Assembly (NCBI RefSeq): GCF_947250775.1
Contig: NZ_OX366349.1
Coordinates: 1,054,001 to 1,118,000, forward strand
Origin: Wolbachia endosymbiont (group A) of Rhinocyllus conicus
Lineage (GTDB): Bacteria; Pseudomonadota; Alphaproteobacteria; Rickettsiales; Anaplasmataceae
Direction: 5' to 3'
DNA length: 64,000 nt
In this document: positions 1 to 8,435 of the stretch, one piece after another
Layout of the letters: each line of letters begins with the position of its first letter
Numbering within the stretch: the stretch's first letter is position 1
Notes under the pieces: model-generated
The model's database searches: none
Told to the model about the DNA's origin: nothing
The model's input: only the letters and a program-made list of their open reading frames with translations
Made by a program: the position numbers and the translations under genes

Positions 1-109
1 AGAATTGATGGATATAGCTGAAAGAGAAATCGGTGAAGCTAAAAGTAAAGGAGAACTGCAAACTTTGCTAGATGATTGTAAACAAAAAATGCAAAACCTA
101 GAAAATTAA
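1..109 (+). CDS. 3' end of a phage WO gene just upstream of the tail sheath (partial)
   Basis: An open frame enters from the left edge (codons in phase with base 2) and stops with TAA at 107-109. The visible 35 residues are charged and helical (for example AEREIGEAKSKGEL) and look like the C-terminus of a coiled-coil-rich protein. It lies 33 bases upstream of the tail sheath gene on the same strand, so it probably belongs to the tail or baseplate operon. Too little is visible to name it. Confidence 0.5.
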   Translation, partial: ELMDIAEREIGEAKSKGELQTLLDDCKQKMQNLEN

Positions 110-142
110 ATTCTTTTCAAAAATCAGCGTACAAGGAAAAAA

Positions 143-1309
143 ATGACAGAACAATTTTTACACGGAGTAAATGTTATTGAGGTAACCTCAGGAGCAAAAA
201 CAGTACGTACAGCTAAATCATCAGTGATAGGTGTAATTGGTACTGCACCTGAAGCTGATGAGCAAAAATTTCCACTGAATAAACCGGTACTGATAGCAGG
301 AAGCTTAAAAGAAGCAGCAAGACTTGGAAAGAATGGAAGTTTACCTTCTGCAATAAACGGAATATTTTCCCAAATTGGTGCAACAGTAGTAGTTATTCGA
401 GTTGAGGAAAGTGATCCAAAATTAAAAGAAGAAGAGACGCTGAAGAATATAATTGGCGGTGTTGATGAAGAAACCGGAGAATATCTGGGCGTACAAGCAT
501 TCCTTAGCAGTGAAAGCATAGTTCATGTTGCGCCAAGAATACTGATTGCACCTCAATTTACTCACCAATTACCAGAAGATGGCAAAAATCCGGTGGTTGG
601 CGCTTTGATTCCTATAGCAGAAAAGCTGAGAAGCATAATAGTAGCAGATGGACCAAATACCAACGATGAAGAAGCAATAAAATGGAGAAAAAGTGTAGGC
701 AGCTCAAGAATTTACGTCGTTGATCCTTGGGTGAAGGTATTTATTGAAGGAAAAGAAGAAATTTTGCCTCCAAGTTCATTTGTAGCTGGTTTAATAGCGA
801 AAGTAGATAGCAAGCAAGGATTTTGGCACTCACCTTCAAATAAAGAGATAAATGGTATTATTGGAACAAGCAGGCCTATTGATTTTACGCTCGGTAATAT
901 AAATTGTAGAGCAAACCACTTGAATGAAAATGAAGTAACAACGATAATTCATCAAAATGGCTATAGGCTTTGGGGAAATAGAACATGTTCAAACGATTCG
1001 AAATGGGCTTTTCTATCAGTAAGGCGCACTGCAGATTTAATTAACGATAGTTTACTTCGAGCTCATCTCTGGGCAGTTGATCGCAATATCACAAAAACTT
1101 ATATAGATGATGTGATTGAGGGGGTGAATTCCTATCTGGCAAGTTTAAAAGCACAAGGAGCAATTATCAGTGGAAAATGTTATGCAACTCCAGAACTCAA
1201 CACACCGGCAAACATTGCAAGCGGGAAAGTGTATTTTGACTTTGAGTTTACACCACCATATCCGGCAGAACAAATAACATTCAAATCTCATCTCGTAAAT
1301 ATAAGTTAG
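143..1309 (+). CDS. Phage tail sheath protein (P2 gpFI-like)
   Basis: A 388-aa protein, close in length to P2 gpFI (about 396 aa). It forms the contractile sheath around the tail tube. The N-terminus (FLHGVNVIEVTSGAKTVRT) has the typical sheath opening, and the sequence SVIGVIGTAPEAD and the C-terminal ISGKCYATPELNTPANIASG region match P2-type sheath proteins of phage WO. A purine-rich AAGGAAAAAA sits directly before the ATG. The next gene, the tail tube, starts 12 bases after the stop, so the two are almost certainly cotranscribed, as in P2. It appears intact. Confidence 0.93.
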   Translation: MTEQFLHGVNVIEVTSGAKTVRTAKSSVIGVIGTAPEADEQKFPLNKPVLIAGSLKEAARLGKNGSLPSAINGIFSQIGATVVVIRVEESDPKLKEEETLKNIIGGVDEETGEYLGVQAFLSSESIVHVAPRILIAPQFTHQLPEDGKNPVVGALIPIAEKLRSIIVADGPNTNDEEAIKWRKSVGSSRIYVVDPWVKVFIEGKEEILPPSSFVAGLIAKVDSKQGFWHSPSNKEINGIIGTSRPIDFTLGNINCRANHLNENEVTTIIHQNGYRLWGNRTCSNDSKWAFLSVRRTADLINDSLLRAHLWAVDRNITKTYIDDVIEGVNSYLASLKAQGAIISGKCYATPELNTPANIASGKVYFDFEFTPPYPAEQITFKSHLVNIS

Positions 1310-1320
1310 GAGAAAGCAAA

Positions 1321-1827
1321 GTGTTACCGAAAATACTGAGAAATTTTAACGTATTCGTTGATGGTCGTGGTTATGCAGGAAAAATAGATGAAATAACCTT
1401 GCCAAAACTTACCATAAAAACAGATGAATATAGAGCTGGTGGTATGGATATTCCAGTAAATATTGATATGGGCATGGAAAAGCTTGAAGCAGATTTCACT
1501 TTTTCTGAATACGATACAGAACTCTTTAGGCTATTTGGTCTAATAAATGGGAATTCAGTTTCTTTGACACTCAGAGGTGGAATGCAAGGAAGTGGAAGTA
1601 ATGATATTGAAGCAGTAATAATCAATTTAAGAGGCATTTTTAAAGAGTTTTACTTTGGCAACTGGAAACCTGCTGAAAAAGCAACGCTGAAGTGTACTGT
1701 AGCTGCCCATTATTATAAACTTACGATAGGTGGTAATGAATTAATAGAGATCGATGCTGAAAATATGATTAGAAAGATAAATGGCGTTGATCAAATGGCC
1801 TTGCTACAAACGATTCTAGGGATCTAA
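1321..1827 (+). CDS. Phage major tail tube protein (P2 gpFII-like)
   Basis: A 168-aa protein matching the FII family in size and in order after the sheath gene. It polymerises into the inner tube that the sheath contracts around. The opening LPKILRNFNVFVDGRGYAG and the motif TLPKLTIKTDEYRAGGMD are typical of this family. The start is a GTG at 1321, preceded by AGGAGAAAG at 1310-1318, a clear ribosome binding site. It ends 61 bases before the toxin-antitoxin insertion. Confidence 0.93.
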   Translation: MLPKILRNFNVFVDGRGYAGKIDEITLPKLTIKTDEYRAGGMDIPVNIDMGMEKLEADFTFSEYDTELFRLFGLINGNSVSLTLRGGMQGSGSNDIEAVIINLRGIFKEFYFGNWKPAEKATLKCTVAAHYYKLTIGGNELIEIDAENMIRKINGVDQMALLQTILGI

Positions 1828-1888
1828 TATGGTTGACAAAATTACATAAAAATGTTAAAATATAAGAAGTTGTAGGTATATAGTTAAT

Positions 1889-2089
1889 ATGGATTCTAAA
1901 GCTCATACAAATTCCATAGAGCAGCTAACTGGTTTACTTGTTAGTGTAGCACAATCTCAAGACAAGTCCGTTTTAAAGTTATTAACTGAATTAATGGAAG
2001 AAGAAATTGAAGATATGGAATTATCTAAGATTGCTGACGAACGCTATAAAGAAAAGAGGGTTAAACATCAAGATGCCTTCTGGGATTAA
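1889..2089 (+). CDS. Antitoxin of a RelB/RelE-type pair (putative)
   Basis: A 66-aa acidic helical protein (LLTELMEEEIEDMELSKIADERYKEKR) lying directly upstream of a RelE-like toxin and overlapping it by 17 bases. The order small acidic protein then basic toxin, with translational overlap, is classic for type II systems, in which the antitoxin binds the toxin and represses the operon. I do not recognise a specific antitoxin family, so the call rests mainly on context. The pair sits between tail tube and tail chaperone genes, an unusual place for cargo in a late operon. Confidence 0.7.
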   Translation: MDSKAHTNSIEQLTGLLVSVAQSQDKSVLKLLTELMEEEIEDMELSKIADERYKEKRVKHQDAFWD

Positions 2090-2354
2090 GCCTTACAATA
2101 TAGACTATTCAGAATCTGTTATAAAGAAAGACATTCCGGCTCTTCCAGCAAAAGTAAAGTTAATGATTAAGAAGGCAATAATGGAACGTCTAACAGCTGA
2201 TCCAATTGGACTTGGAAAGCCATTAAAGCATAACTTAAGTGGACAACGTAGTCTACGGGTGAGTACCTATCGTATACTTTATTATATAGATGTACCAGAA
2301 CATACAGTAGTTATTACTTCAATTGAACACAGAAAAGATTCTTATCAAAGCTAA
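2073..2354 (+). CDS. RelE/ParE-family toxin
   Basis: I place the start at the internal ATG 2073 (MPSGIKPYNIDYS), giving 93 aa, the usual RelE size. A longer frame back to 2007 would read through the antitoxin gene. The fold signature is visible: an alpha-helical N-terminus (KLMIKKAIMERL), then GKPLKHNLSGQRSLRVSTYRILYYI, then a final strand VVITSIEHRKDSY. The arginine in RVSTYRILY and the C-terminal HRKDSY resemble the substrate-binding and catalytic elements of ribosome-dependent RelE mRNA endonucleases. It overlaps the putative antitoxin and could also stabilise the prophage. Confidence 0.85.
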   Translation: MPSGIKPYNIDYSESVIKKDIPALPAKVKLMIKKAIMERLTADPIGLGKPLKHNLSGQRSLRVSTYRILYYIDVPEHTVVITSIEHRKDSYQS

Positions 2355-2437
2355 TCCTATTTATAGCACCATACAAAGAAATTAGTTATGTAAAAGCCGA
2401 TATAGACTTTTATTTAATTAACTTTTTAAGGAGGAAC

Positions 2438-2695
2438 ATGCAAGCTATAACACTTAATAACCCAATAACAGTTGATGGTATTTCTGTCTCAGAACTTACT
2501 GTTAGACGTCCAAAAGTTAGAGACTATTTGGCAATAGAACGCCTTAATGGTAGTGATCTGAGTAAGGAAGTAACTTTGACTGCCAATTTGACATCAGTTG
2601 CAAAAGAAGCGATTGAAGAGTTAGATATTGCTGATTATGTGAAAGTTCAAGAGGTATTAAAGGATTTTTTTTCACCGATTATCCAAAAAACTTGA
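2438..2695 (+). CDS. Phage tail assembly chaperone, short form (P2 gpE-like)
   Basis: An 85-aa protein between tail tube and tape measure genes, the fixed position of the tail assembly chaperone in P2-like phages. The sequence ITLNNPITVDGISVSELTVRRP is typical of the gpE/TAC family (beta-strand opening, then the RRPKVRDYLA helix). A strong GGAGG lies at 2431-2435, 2 bases before the ATG. The chaperone coats the tape measure protein and recruits tube subunits. An eight-T run at 2665-2672 near its 3' end permits a -1 slip into a longer frame, described separately. Confidence 0.85.
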   Translation: MQAITLNNPITVDGISVSELTVRRPKVRDYLAIERLNGSDLSKEVTLTANLTSVAKEAIEELDIADYVKVQEVLKDFFSPIIQKT

Positions 2696-2823
2696 GATTA
2701 GAAGTATTAATGTTCAGCTCTGTTGTAGGAGGCGGGGTTGAACAAATACTTGATATGGAGATTAATGAATTTATCTTATGGCATAAAGCAGCGAGGAAGG
2801 TACAATGTCAACATTATCTATAA
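2438..2823 (+). other. Predicted -1 frameshift extension of the tail assembly chaperone (E+E'-like)
   Basis: At T8 (2665-2672) a ribosome moving back one base would leave the short frame and continue through 2671-2823, giving about 128 aa. The extension reads TDYPKNLRLEVLMFSSVVG and ends in EINEFILWHKAARK before TAA at 2821-2823, overlapping the tape measure start. The WHKAA-like ending in this position is typical of the P2 E' extension. Programmed frameshifting between short and long chaperone forms is a conserved property of long-tailed phages. That it happens here is inferred from the slippery run, the open downstream frame and the gene position. Confidence 0.75.
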
Positions 2824-5078
2824 AAATCGGAGCAGTTTTAGATGGCAGTTTCAGTACTGTAATAAAAGGAAGTAGCAGTCAACTTACTCATCTTGGTGAG
2901 AATATAAGAAAGCTTGACTCATCTTTAAAATCAGTATCAAAGTTTAAGCAGTTAGGTCATGATGTTTTGACTAGCAAGAGGTCATGGAAAGGCTTTGAAG
3001 ATCAAGTAAAATCTTTAGCTAAACAAATGAAGGCAATAGAGAAACCGAGCAAAACTTTAAAAGCAGAATTTGACAAGGCCAAAACCTCTGCAATAAAAGC
3101 AAAAGAAGCATATTTGAAAAAGAGAGATGCTTTGCATTCATTTAATGAAGAAGTAAGAAAAAGTGGAAGAAATATTAAGTACTTAGTAAGTGACCAACAT
3201 AAACTTGGCTCTTCTATTGAAGTATTAAAAGGTAAGTATGGTAAGCTTGGATCTGCAATACGTAGTCACCAAAGTTTTTTAGCAAGCAAAGCACATTTTA
3301 AGTCACAAATTATAGAGACTATTGGGCTAGGTCTTTCGCTTGCAGCTCCAGTTAAAGTTGCGATTGATTTTGAATCGGCTATGGCTGATGTTAAGAAGGT
3401 AGTAAAGTTTGATAATAAAAAAGATGAAGTAACTAAATTTGCTGAAGGGTTAAAGGAAATGTCAAGAACAATACCATTATCAGCCGCAGAATTAGCACAA
3501 ATAGCTGCAAGCGGTGGTCAACTTGGTATCAAGAAAGAAGATCTTTTTAAGTTTACAGAAACAGTAGCAAAAATGTCTACAGCATTTGATATGTCTGCAG
3601 AGCAAGCAGGTGATTCCATAGCTAAACTTTCTAACGTTTATGGAATTGATGTTAGTGAAATGGAGCATGTTGGTAATGTAATCAACCACTTATCAGATAA
3701 CACTGCTGCTAAAGCAAAAGATATGGTTGAAGCTCTAGCAATAGTTGGTGGTACTGCAAAGCAGTTTGGATTAAAGTTTGAACAAACAAGCAGCTTAGTA
3801 AATGCTTTTATTAGTTTAGGTAAACAACCAGCAAAAGCTGCAACTGCTATAAATGCACTGCTTAGCAAACTTCAAACTGCTGAAGGTCAAGGAAAAGAAT
3901 TCAAAGCAGCACTAGAAGAAATGGGCATAACCGCGGAAGAAATGGTACAAAGGATCAGTGAAAGCGGAGAAGAAGCACTACTTCACTTTTTTCAAACTCT
4001 AAAGAAAATGGATAATCAGGAACGTTCTACAATCCTGATGAAACTTTTCGGTCAGGAATATCAAGATGATATTGCATTATTAGCTGGAAGTTTTAATAAG
4101 TATGAGGATGCAATAAAGTTACTGGCTAATACAGAAAAGTACGGAAGCTCTCTGCAAGAAGAATTCAAAAATCGTGCAGACACTACAGCTAATAAATTAC
4201 AATTACTTAAAAATGCAATAGTTGAAGCTGGCATGAATCTAGGGTCAGTAATGTTACCTACCTTGAATTATGTAGCTGGAAGTTTAAAAACAATAACAGA
4301 GCATATAGCTTCTTTTGCAGAAAAATATCCAACTTTAACCACGGCGATCATGGGTACTGTAGCAGCCTTGATAAGTTTAAAAATTGTAGCAGTAGGACTA
4401 GGATACGGATTTACATTGCTAGGAAGTACGATTTTTAGTCTGAAAGCAAACCTACTTGGAGTATTTTCATTTTTATCAGCTACAGTTTTTCCTGCAGTAG
4501 TAACAGGACTAAGAGCAATAACACTCGCTATAATGAGTAACCCTATAGGACTTTTAGTTGCTGGACTTGTTACTGGTGCAGCTCTTGTTATAGCTAACTG
4601 GCAAAAGGTGAAAGACTTTTTCTCTAGCTTATGGAAATCGATAATAAAACCCATAGAAGAAGCTTTTTCATGGATAGGTGAAAGTATATTTGGAAAAGTA
4701 TTGGGAAATAGCCCACTGAAAGAGTTTGAAAAAAGAAAAACTGAAGTAAAAGCAGTGCACACTCCCCTAAAAAGTAATATTCTCAACAGTGGAAATCCTG
4801 TGCTAGGTAACAGTATAATTAAAGAATTTTCAAAGAGAAATAAAAATAGCTTCAGAGTCAAAAGCCTTATTGAGGAGACAGAGAGCGATAAGATATTTGC
4901 AAGGAGTAAGTTTGAAAATAAAGAACAAAATAAAACTCAGAACATCACTAATAATTACACTATCAGCATTAAAGCAGAACCTAACCAAGATGTTCGTAGT
5001 CTTGCAGATGAAGTAATAAAAAGGATAAGAGAAAAGTCACGTGATGTTTTATTTGATACGGTAGAGACATTTTATTGA
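2805..5078 (+). CDS. Phage tail tape measure protein (gpT-like)
   Basis: A 757-aa protein that sets tail length and is later ejected through the tube. Residues 1-150 are basic and coiled-coil-like. Residues of about 185-380 form the TP901-type core (FESAMADVKKVV, then LSAAELAQIAASGGQLGI). Hydrophobic stretches follow at about 510-545 and 575-600 (SNPIGLLVAGLVTGAALVIA), as expected for a protein that crosses a membrane. The C-terminus again is helical. The start lies inside the predicted chaperone extension, and its stop TGA overlaps the next start, both typical of translational coupling. The gene is intact. Confidence 0.92.
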   Translation: MSTLSIKIGAVLDGSFSTVIKGSSSQLTHLGENIRKLDSSLKSVSKFKQLGHDVLTSKRSWKGFEDQVKSLAKQMKAIEKPSKTLKAEFDKAKTSAIKAKEAYLKKRDALHSFNEEVRKSGRNIKYLVSDQHKLGSSIEVLKGKYGKLGSAIRSHQSFLASKAHFKSQIIETIGLGLSLAAPVKVAIDFESAMADVKKVVKFDNKKDEVTKFAEGLKEMSRTIPLSAAELAQIAASGGQLGIKKEDLFKFTETVAKMSTAFDMSAEQAGDSIAKLSNVYGIDVSEMEHVGNVINHLSDNTAAKAKDMVEALAIVGGTAKQFGLKFEQTSSLVNAFISLGKQPAKAATAINALLSKLQTAEGQGKEFKAALEEMGITAEEMVQRISESGEEALLHFFQTLKKMDNQERSTILMKLFGQEYQDDIALLAGSFNKYEDAIKLLANTEKYGSSLQEEFKNRADTTANKLQLLKNAIVEAGMNLGSVMLPTLNYVAGSLKTITEHIASFAEKYPTLTTAIMGTVAALISLKIVAVGLGYGFTLLGSTIFSLKANLLGVFSFLSATVFPAVVTGLRAITLAIMSNPIGLLVAGLVTGAALVIANWQKVKDFFSSLWKSIIKPIEEAFSWIGESIFGKVLGNSPLKEFEKRKTEVKAVHTPLKSNILNSGNPVLGNSIIKEFSKRNKNSFRVKSLIEETESDKIFARSKFENKEQNKTQNITNNYTISIKAEPNQDVRSLADEVIKRIREKSRDVLFDTVETFY

Positions 5079-5425
5079 TGCTATCTCTTGGTCCGTATAA
5101 GTTTGCTTCCACAAGTTTAAAGTATAGCAGAGAAAATCGTTGGAGCACGATTGAGTGTATTGAAAATATGCCACTATTACAAAATATCGGTCAAGGTGTA
5201 GAAAATATAGATTTAGAAGGAATGATTTATCTGCATAATCTCAACGTGCTAAATCAATTAAAGAGTGTGAAAGAAACTGAAAAACCACATATTTTAGTAG
5301 ATAGTTTAGGTAATATTTTAGGACAATTCGTAATTACTAGGTTAGAAGAAAAGCAGATGTATTTTTTACCTAATGGACTACCAAGAAAAGTTGAATTTAG
5401 TTTGAGTTTAAAAAGCTATAGATGA
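5078..5425 (+). CDS. Phage tail protein U (P2 gpU-like)
   Basis: A 115-aa protein placed after the tape measure as in P2 (T-U-X-D order). gpU takes part in tail completion. I choose the ATG at 5078, which overlaps the tape measure stop (TGATG), over a TTG one codon upstream. Family-like features are the opening LSLGPYKF and the segment YKFASTSLKYSRENRWSTIE, followed by GVENIDLEGMIYL. Its stop overlaps the next start as ATGA, so gpU and gpX are probably translationally coupled. Confidence 0.88.
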   Translation: MLSLGPYKFASTSLKYSRENRWSTIECIENMPLLQNIGQGVENIDLEGMIYLHNLNVLNQLKSVKETEKPHILVDSLGNILGQFVITRLEEKQMYFLPNGLPRKVEFSLSLKSYR

Positions 5426-5631
5426 CTATATACTATGTGAGTAAAGAAAATGAGATGTTAGATCTGATTTGCTGGAAACATTACGGATTTACGGATGGAG
5501 TAGTGGAATTAGTACTAGCAGAGAACTTAGGTTTGGCAGAATACGGAAGCTTTTTGCCTGCAGGATTAAAGATAAAGCTTCCTACTATTCAGAAACCAGT
5601 ACAAAAGTCAAAATTAAAGGTCTGGGAATAA
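5422..5631 (+). CDS. Phage tail protein X (P2 gpX-like, LysM fold)
   Basis: A 69-aa protein of the size of P2 gpX (67 aa). It contains the LysM-like pattern of this family: an early DLICWKHYG motif, then VELVLAENLGLAEYG, then LPAGLKIKLP. LysM-type tail proteins are thought to contact peptidoglycan or to join hub components. The start ATG overlaps the gpU stop in ATGA, and the stop TAA abuts the ATG of gpD directly. Confidence 0.92.
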   Translation: MTIYYVSKENEMLDLICWKHYGFTDGVVELVLAENLGLAEYGSFLPAGLKIKLPTIQKPVQKSKLKVWE

Positions 5632-6582
5632 ATGCAGCCAGATTTTATAATAGATAAATGTGAATCAATTAAAGATAGAGTCATATCATTGCGCCTTACA
5701 GATGAATCTGGAACAATAGACGATGTAGTTGAAGTGTGTATTGATTACAGGGATGAAAACATAGATATTCCGAATGAATTAAGTATCGTTTTAGGTTACA
5801 AAGAAACTGGAGTAGTACCTATGGGTGTATATACGGTTAATGAAATTACGGTGCAGAGTCCACCTAAAACCTTACTAATAAAGGCTCATGCAACAAATTT
5901 AAGACTATCATTAAAGGAAAAAGTATCTAAAGAATGGAATCAAATTACTCTAGGTAACTTGGTTAAGGAAATAGCAGAAAAACACGGATATGGGTGCAGA
6001 GTTGCAGAAGAATTTGAAAATGTGTTGATTCCACATATTAACCAAACAGAAGAAAGTGATATAAGTTTACTAACAAAAATAGCAATAGAACGCGAGGCAA
6101 TGGCAAAGTTAGCTGGCGGATACATACTCTTTATTCCAAAAGGCAAAGCAAAATCAGCAACTGGAAAAGTTCTAGGAACAACAACGCTTACACCTCAAGA
6201 CACGATAAATTGGAAGGTTCACTTTACCGTGAGTAGGTACAACTCAGTAATTGCAAAATGGCATAGCTATGAAAAAGGTGAAACTATATCAGAAATAGCT
6301 GGTTCTGGTAGTCCAAGTTATACTATACAAACGCTTTACTCGAATGTAGAGTTAGCATTAAGTGCAGCAAATGGTAAATTAAAACAACTCAAGCGAAATA
6401 ATGCAGTGTTGAATATCAATATGCCTGGTAATCCAGAACTATTTGCAGAGGCGAAACTTAATTTGTTAGGGTTTCATCAAGATATAGACGGTGAATGGAT
6501 AATTGACAGAGCAGAACACATGTTAGATGGTTCAGGTTATCGCACTATGTTATCAGCATCAACGTTAAGAAAAAATCAGTAA
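5632..6582 (+). CDS. Phage late control / tail hub protein D (P2 gpD-like)
   Basis: A 316-aa protein at the end of the P2-like tail operon. gpD forms the hub at the base of the tail tube and is related to VgrG and gp27 proteins. Supporting sequence includes SLRLTDESGTIDDVVEVCID near the start, the domain beginning WNQITLGNLVKEIAEKHGY (a typical gpD internal motif), and the C-terminal PGNPELFAEAKLNLLGFH followed by WIIDRAEHMLDGSGYRT. It begins directly after gpX with no gap. It appears complete. Confidence 0.92.
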   Translation: MQPDFIIDKCESIKDRVISLRLTDESGTIDDVVEVCIDYRDENIDIPNELSIVLGYKETGVVPMGVYTVNEITVQSPPKTLLIKAHATNLRLSLKEKVSKEWNQITLGNLVKEIAEKHGYGCRVAEEFENVLIPHINQTEESDISLLTKIAIEREAMAKLAGGYILFIPKGKAKSATGKVLGTTTLTPQDTINWKVHFTVSRYNSVIAKWHSYEKGETISEIAGSGSPSYTIQTLYSNVELALSAANGKLKQLKRNNAVLNINMPGNPELFAEAKLNLLGFHQDIDGEWIIDRAEHMLDGSGYRTMLSASTLRKNQ

Positions 6583-6594
6583 CCCAAATGTTTA

Positions 6595-7146
6595 ATGTTG
6601 AAAAAAGTATTGAATATGAATAGAGACTCAAGAAATAAGCTACATTTTTGGTGGTTTATAGTAACAGTAGTATGTGTTATTATTACTTATTGCTATATGA
6701 AAGCAAAAGCTACAGATAATTATAAAACAATATTACAAATTGCATCTGAAAATTGTAACTTAGAGATTGTTAAATTCTCAGTAGAAAATTTGTTAGATAC
6801 TAGCGTACAGATTAATAAGTTAACAGCATTACATCATGCATCTGATTCTGGGTGTCTAAGAATTGTTGAGTTTTTAGTGAAAGAAAAAGCAAATATAAAT
6901 GCTACAGGTGGGTATATGGGATGGACAGCTTTGCACCATGCAGCAGATAAGGGACATTTGGAAATCGTTGAGTTTTTACTAAGCAAAGGAGCAAATCCTA
7001 CAGCTACAGCCCAAGACGGAAGAAGACCTAGAAATATGGCTGTAGTGGAATCGCGACACAATAAAAATAACAAACATTACGATAAAATCATAAAGCTACT
7101 TGCTAAAGCAGAGGATCAATACGAATCAACAAAAAGTAATCACTAA
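6595..7146 (+). CDS. Membrane-anchored ankyrin-repeat protein
   Basis: A 183-aa protein with one hydrophobic N-terminal helix (WWFIVTVVCVIITYCYM, about residues 18-36) followed by about three ankyrin repeats. The clearest are LTALHHASDSGCLRIVEFLV and GWTALHHAADKGHLEIVEFL. Ankyrin repeats mediate protein binding and are common in WO genes placed after the tail module. The helix could be an anchor or an uncleaved signal. It starts 12 bases after gpD, so it is probably transcribed with the tail genes. An alternative start is the ATG at 6616. Host targets are unknown. Confidence 0.85.
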   Translation: MLKKVLNMNRDSRNKLHFWWFIVTVVCVIITYCYMKAKATDNYKTILQIASENCNLEIVKFSVENLLDTSVQINKLTALHHASDSGCLRIVEFLVKEKANINATGGYMGWTALHHAADKGHLEIVEFLLSKGANPTATAQDGRRPRNMAVVESRHNKNNKHYDKIIKLLAKAEDQYESTKSNH

Positions 7147-7212
7147 AGCTGTAAGTTTTCTATGATCTCTATATAAATCCTCAAACTATCCATAATAGAT
7201 TAATACTTTCAC

Positions 7213-7440
7213 ATGAAAAAGCAAAAAATCCCAATAGCGGTAATAATAACAATAGTTCTACAGACTGTAGGATTCATATGGTGGTTGTCCAAGCTAGACT
7301 CAAGGGTACAGCTTCACGATAAACTTATTGAATATGGTTTAATGGAAAAAGTGTTAGTACTTGAGGAAAGGGTGAAAAATCTTTCTGAGGAATTGGATGA
7401 GTTTAAATTACACGTTCTAAGCGGAAAAATTAAATCTTAA
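7213..7440 (+). CDS. Small membrane protein with coiled coil, possible lysis-associated gene
   Basis: A 75-aa protein with a single N-terminal membrane segment (IPIAVIITIVLQTVGFIWWL, about residues 6-25) and a charged helical tail (EERVKNLSEELDEFKLHV). I do not recognise a family. A short protein of one helix plus coiled coil, between tail genes and a phospholipase, fits a holin-like or spanin-like helper of lysis, but that is inference from position and shape only. Confidence 0.6.
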   Translation: MKKQKIPIAVIITIVLQTVGFIWWLSKLDSRVQLHDKLIEYGLMEKVLVLEERVKNLSEELDEFKLHVLSGKIKS

Positions 7441-7460
7441 TACCCTTACCTAAATTCATA

Positions 7461-8396
7461 ATGATTAAATATATTTTATCCGTTGATGGAGGTGGAATTA
7501 GAGGAATCATTCCTGCCATTATTCTAGCAGAAATAGAAAAAAGAACAAGAAAGAGAGTAGCTGAAATCTTTCACTTAATGGCAGGAACCTCAACCGGTGG
7601 AATTGTTATAGCAGGATTATGTAAAAAAGATAAACAAGGAAACCCTCAATATTCAGCCAATGATTTAGTCGAGCTTTACCAAAAATACGGGTCATATATT
7701 TTTAAATCTTCATTTTTGAGAAGATCAATATTTTCTTGGCTTAATTGCGCACAATACCCACATAAAAATATTGAATTTGTACTGGATAAATATTTTGGTG
7801 ATGATACTTTACAAAACACCTTAAATAATGTACTGATTGCAAGTTACGATGTTCACAATAATTGCCCTTTCTTTTTTAAGAGCTGGAGAGAAGATAGAAA
7901 TTTTATCAAATTGAAAGATGCATTACGAGCTACAACTGCAGCACCTACTTACTTTGTACCTAAATATCTTAAAATCAACCAAAAGGAAATGGTATTAGTG
8001 GATGGAGGGGTTTTTGCCAATAATCCAGCGGCTTGTGCATATGCAAGTAGTAAAAGGTTATTTCCAAATGATGATATTCTACTGTTATCGATAGGTACTG
8101 GAAGAACAGATAGAAGCATAGAGTATGTTAATTCAAGAAGATTTGGAAAAATAGGATGGATCAAGCCACTACTACATGTGATGTTTTCTTCAAGTTTAGA
8201 TGCAGTAAACTATCAACTTAATCAAGTTATAGCTGATAAATATATACGTATACAATCGCAATTAAAAATAGCATCAGCTGAGATGGATAATATTACATCA
8301 AAAAATATCAAATCTCTTCAGGAGGAGGCAAATGCAATGATAGAGGAAAATCAGAAAGTGATAGAAAAATTCTGTATAGAAATATTAAATATATAA
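7461..8396 (+). CDS. Patatin-like phospholipase
   Basis: A 311-aa patatin-family acyl hydrolase. The oxyanion-hole motif DGGGIRG (residues 8-14), the nucleophile elbow GTSTGG with Ser44, and the second dyad residue Asp181 in VDGGVFANNPA are all present, so it should be active on phospholipids. Patatins lie at the tail end of many WO prophages and could act in lysis of Wolbachia or host membranes or as an effector. No signal peptide is visible. The gene is the last plus-strand member of this operon and converges on the regulator genes beginning 39 bases later. Confidence 0.93.
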   Translation: MIKYILSVDGGGIRGIIPAIILAEIEKRTRKRVAEIFHLMAGTSTGGIVIAGLCKKDKQGNPQYSANDLVELYQKYGSYIFKSSFLRRSIFSWLNCAQYPHKNIEFVLDKYFGDDTLQNTLNNVLIASYDVHNNCPFFFKSWREDRNFIKLKDALRATTAAPTYFVPKYLKINQKEMVLVDGGVFANNPAACAYASSKRLFPNDDILLLSIGTGRTDRSIEYVNSRRFGKIGWIKPLLHVMFSSSLDAVNYQLNQVIADKYIRIQSQLKIASAEMDNITSKNIKSLQEEANAMIEENQKVIEKFCIEILNI

Positions 8397-8435
8397 CTAT
8401 CTTTACTTATATCTTAATATATTGTTTAACACAAT

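Noticed and set aside
4268..4861. 197-codon minus-strand frame opposite the tape measure gene.
   Set aside because: It is a shadow of a confidently identified phage gene in a plus-strand operon.
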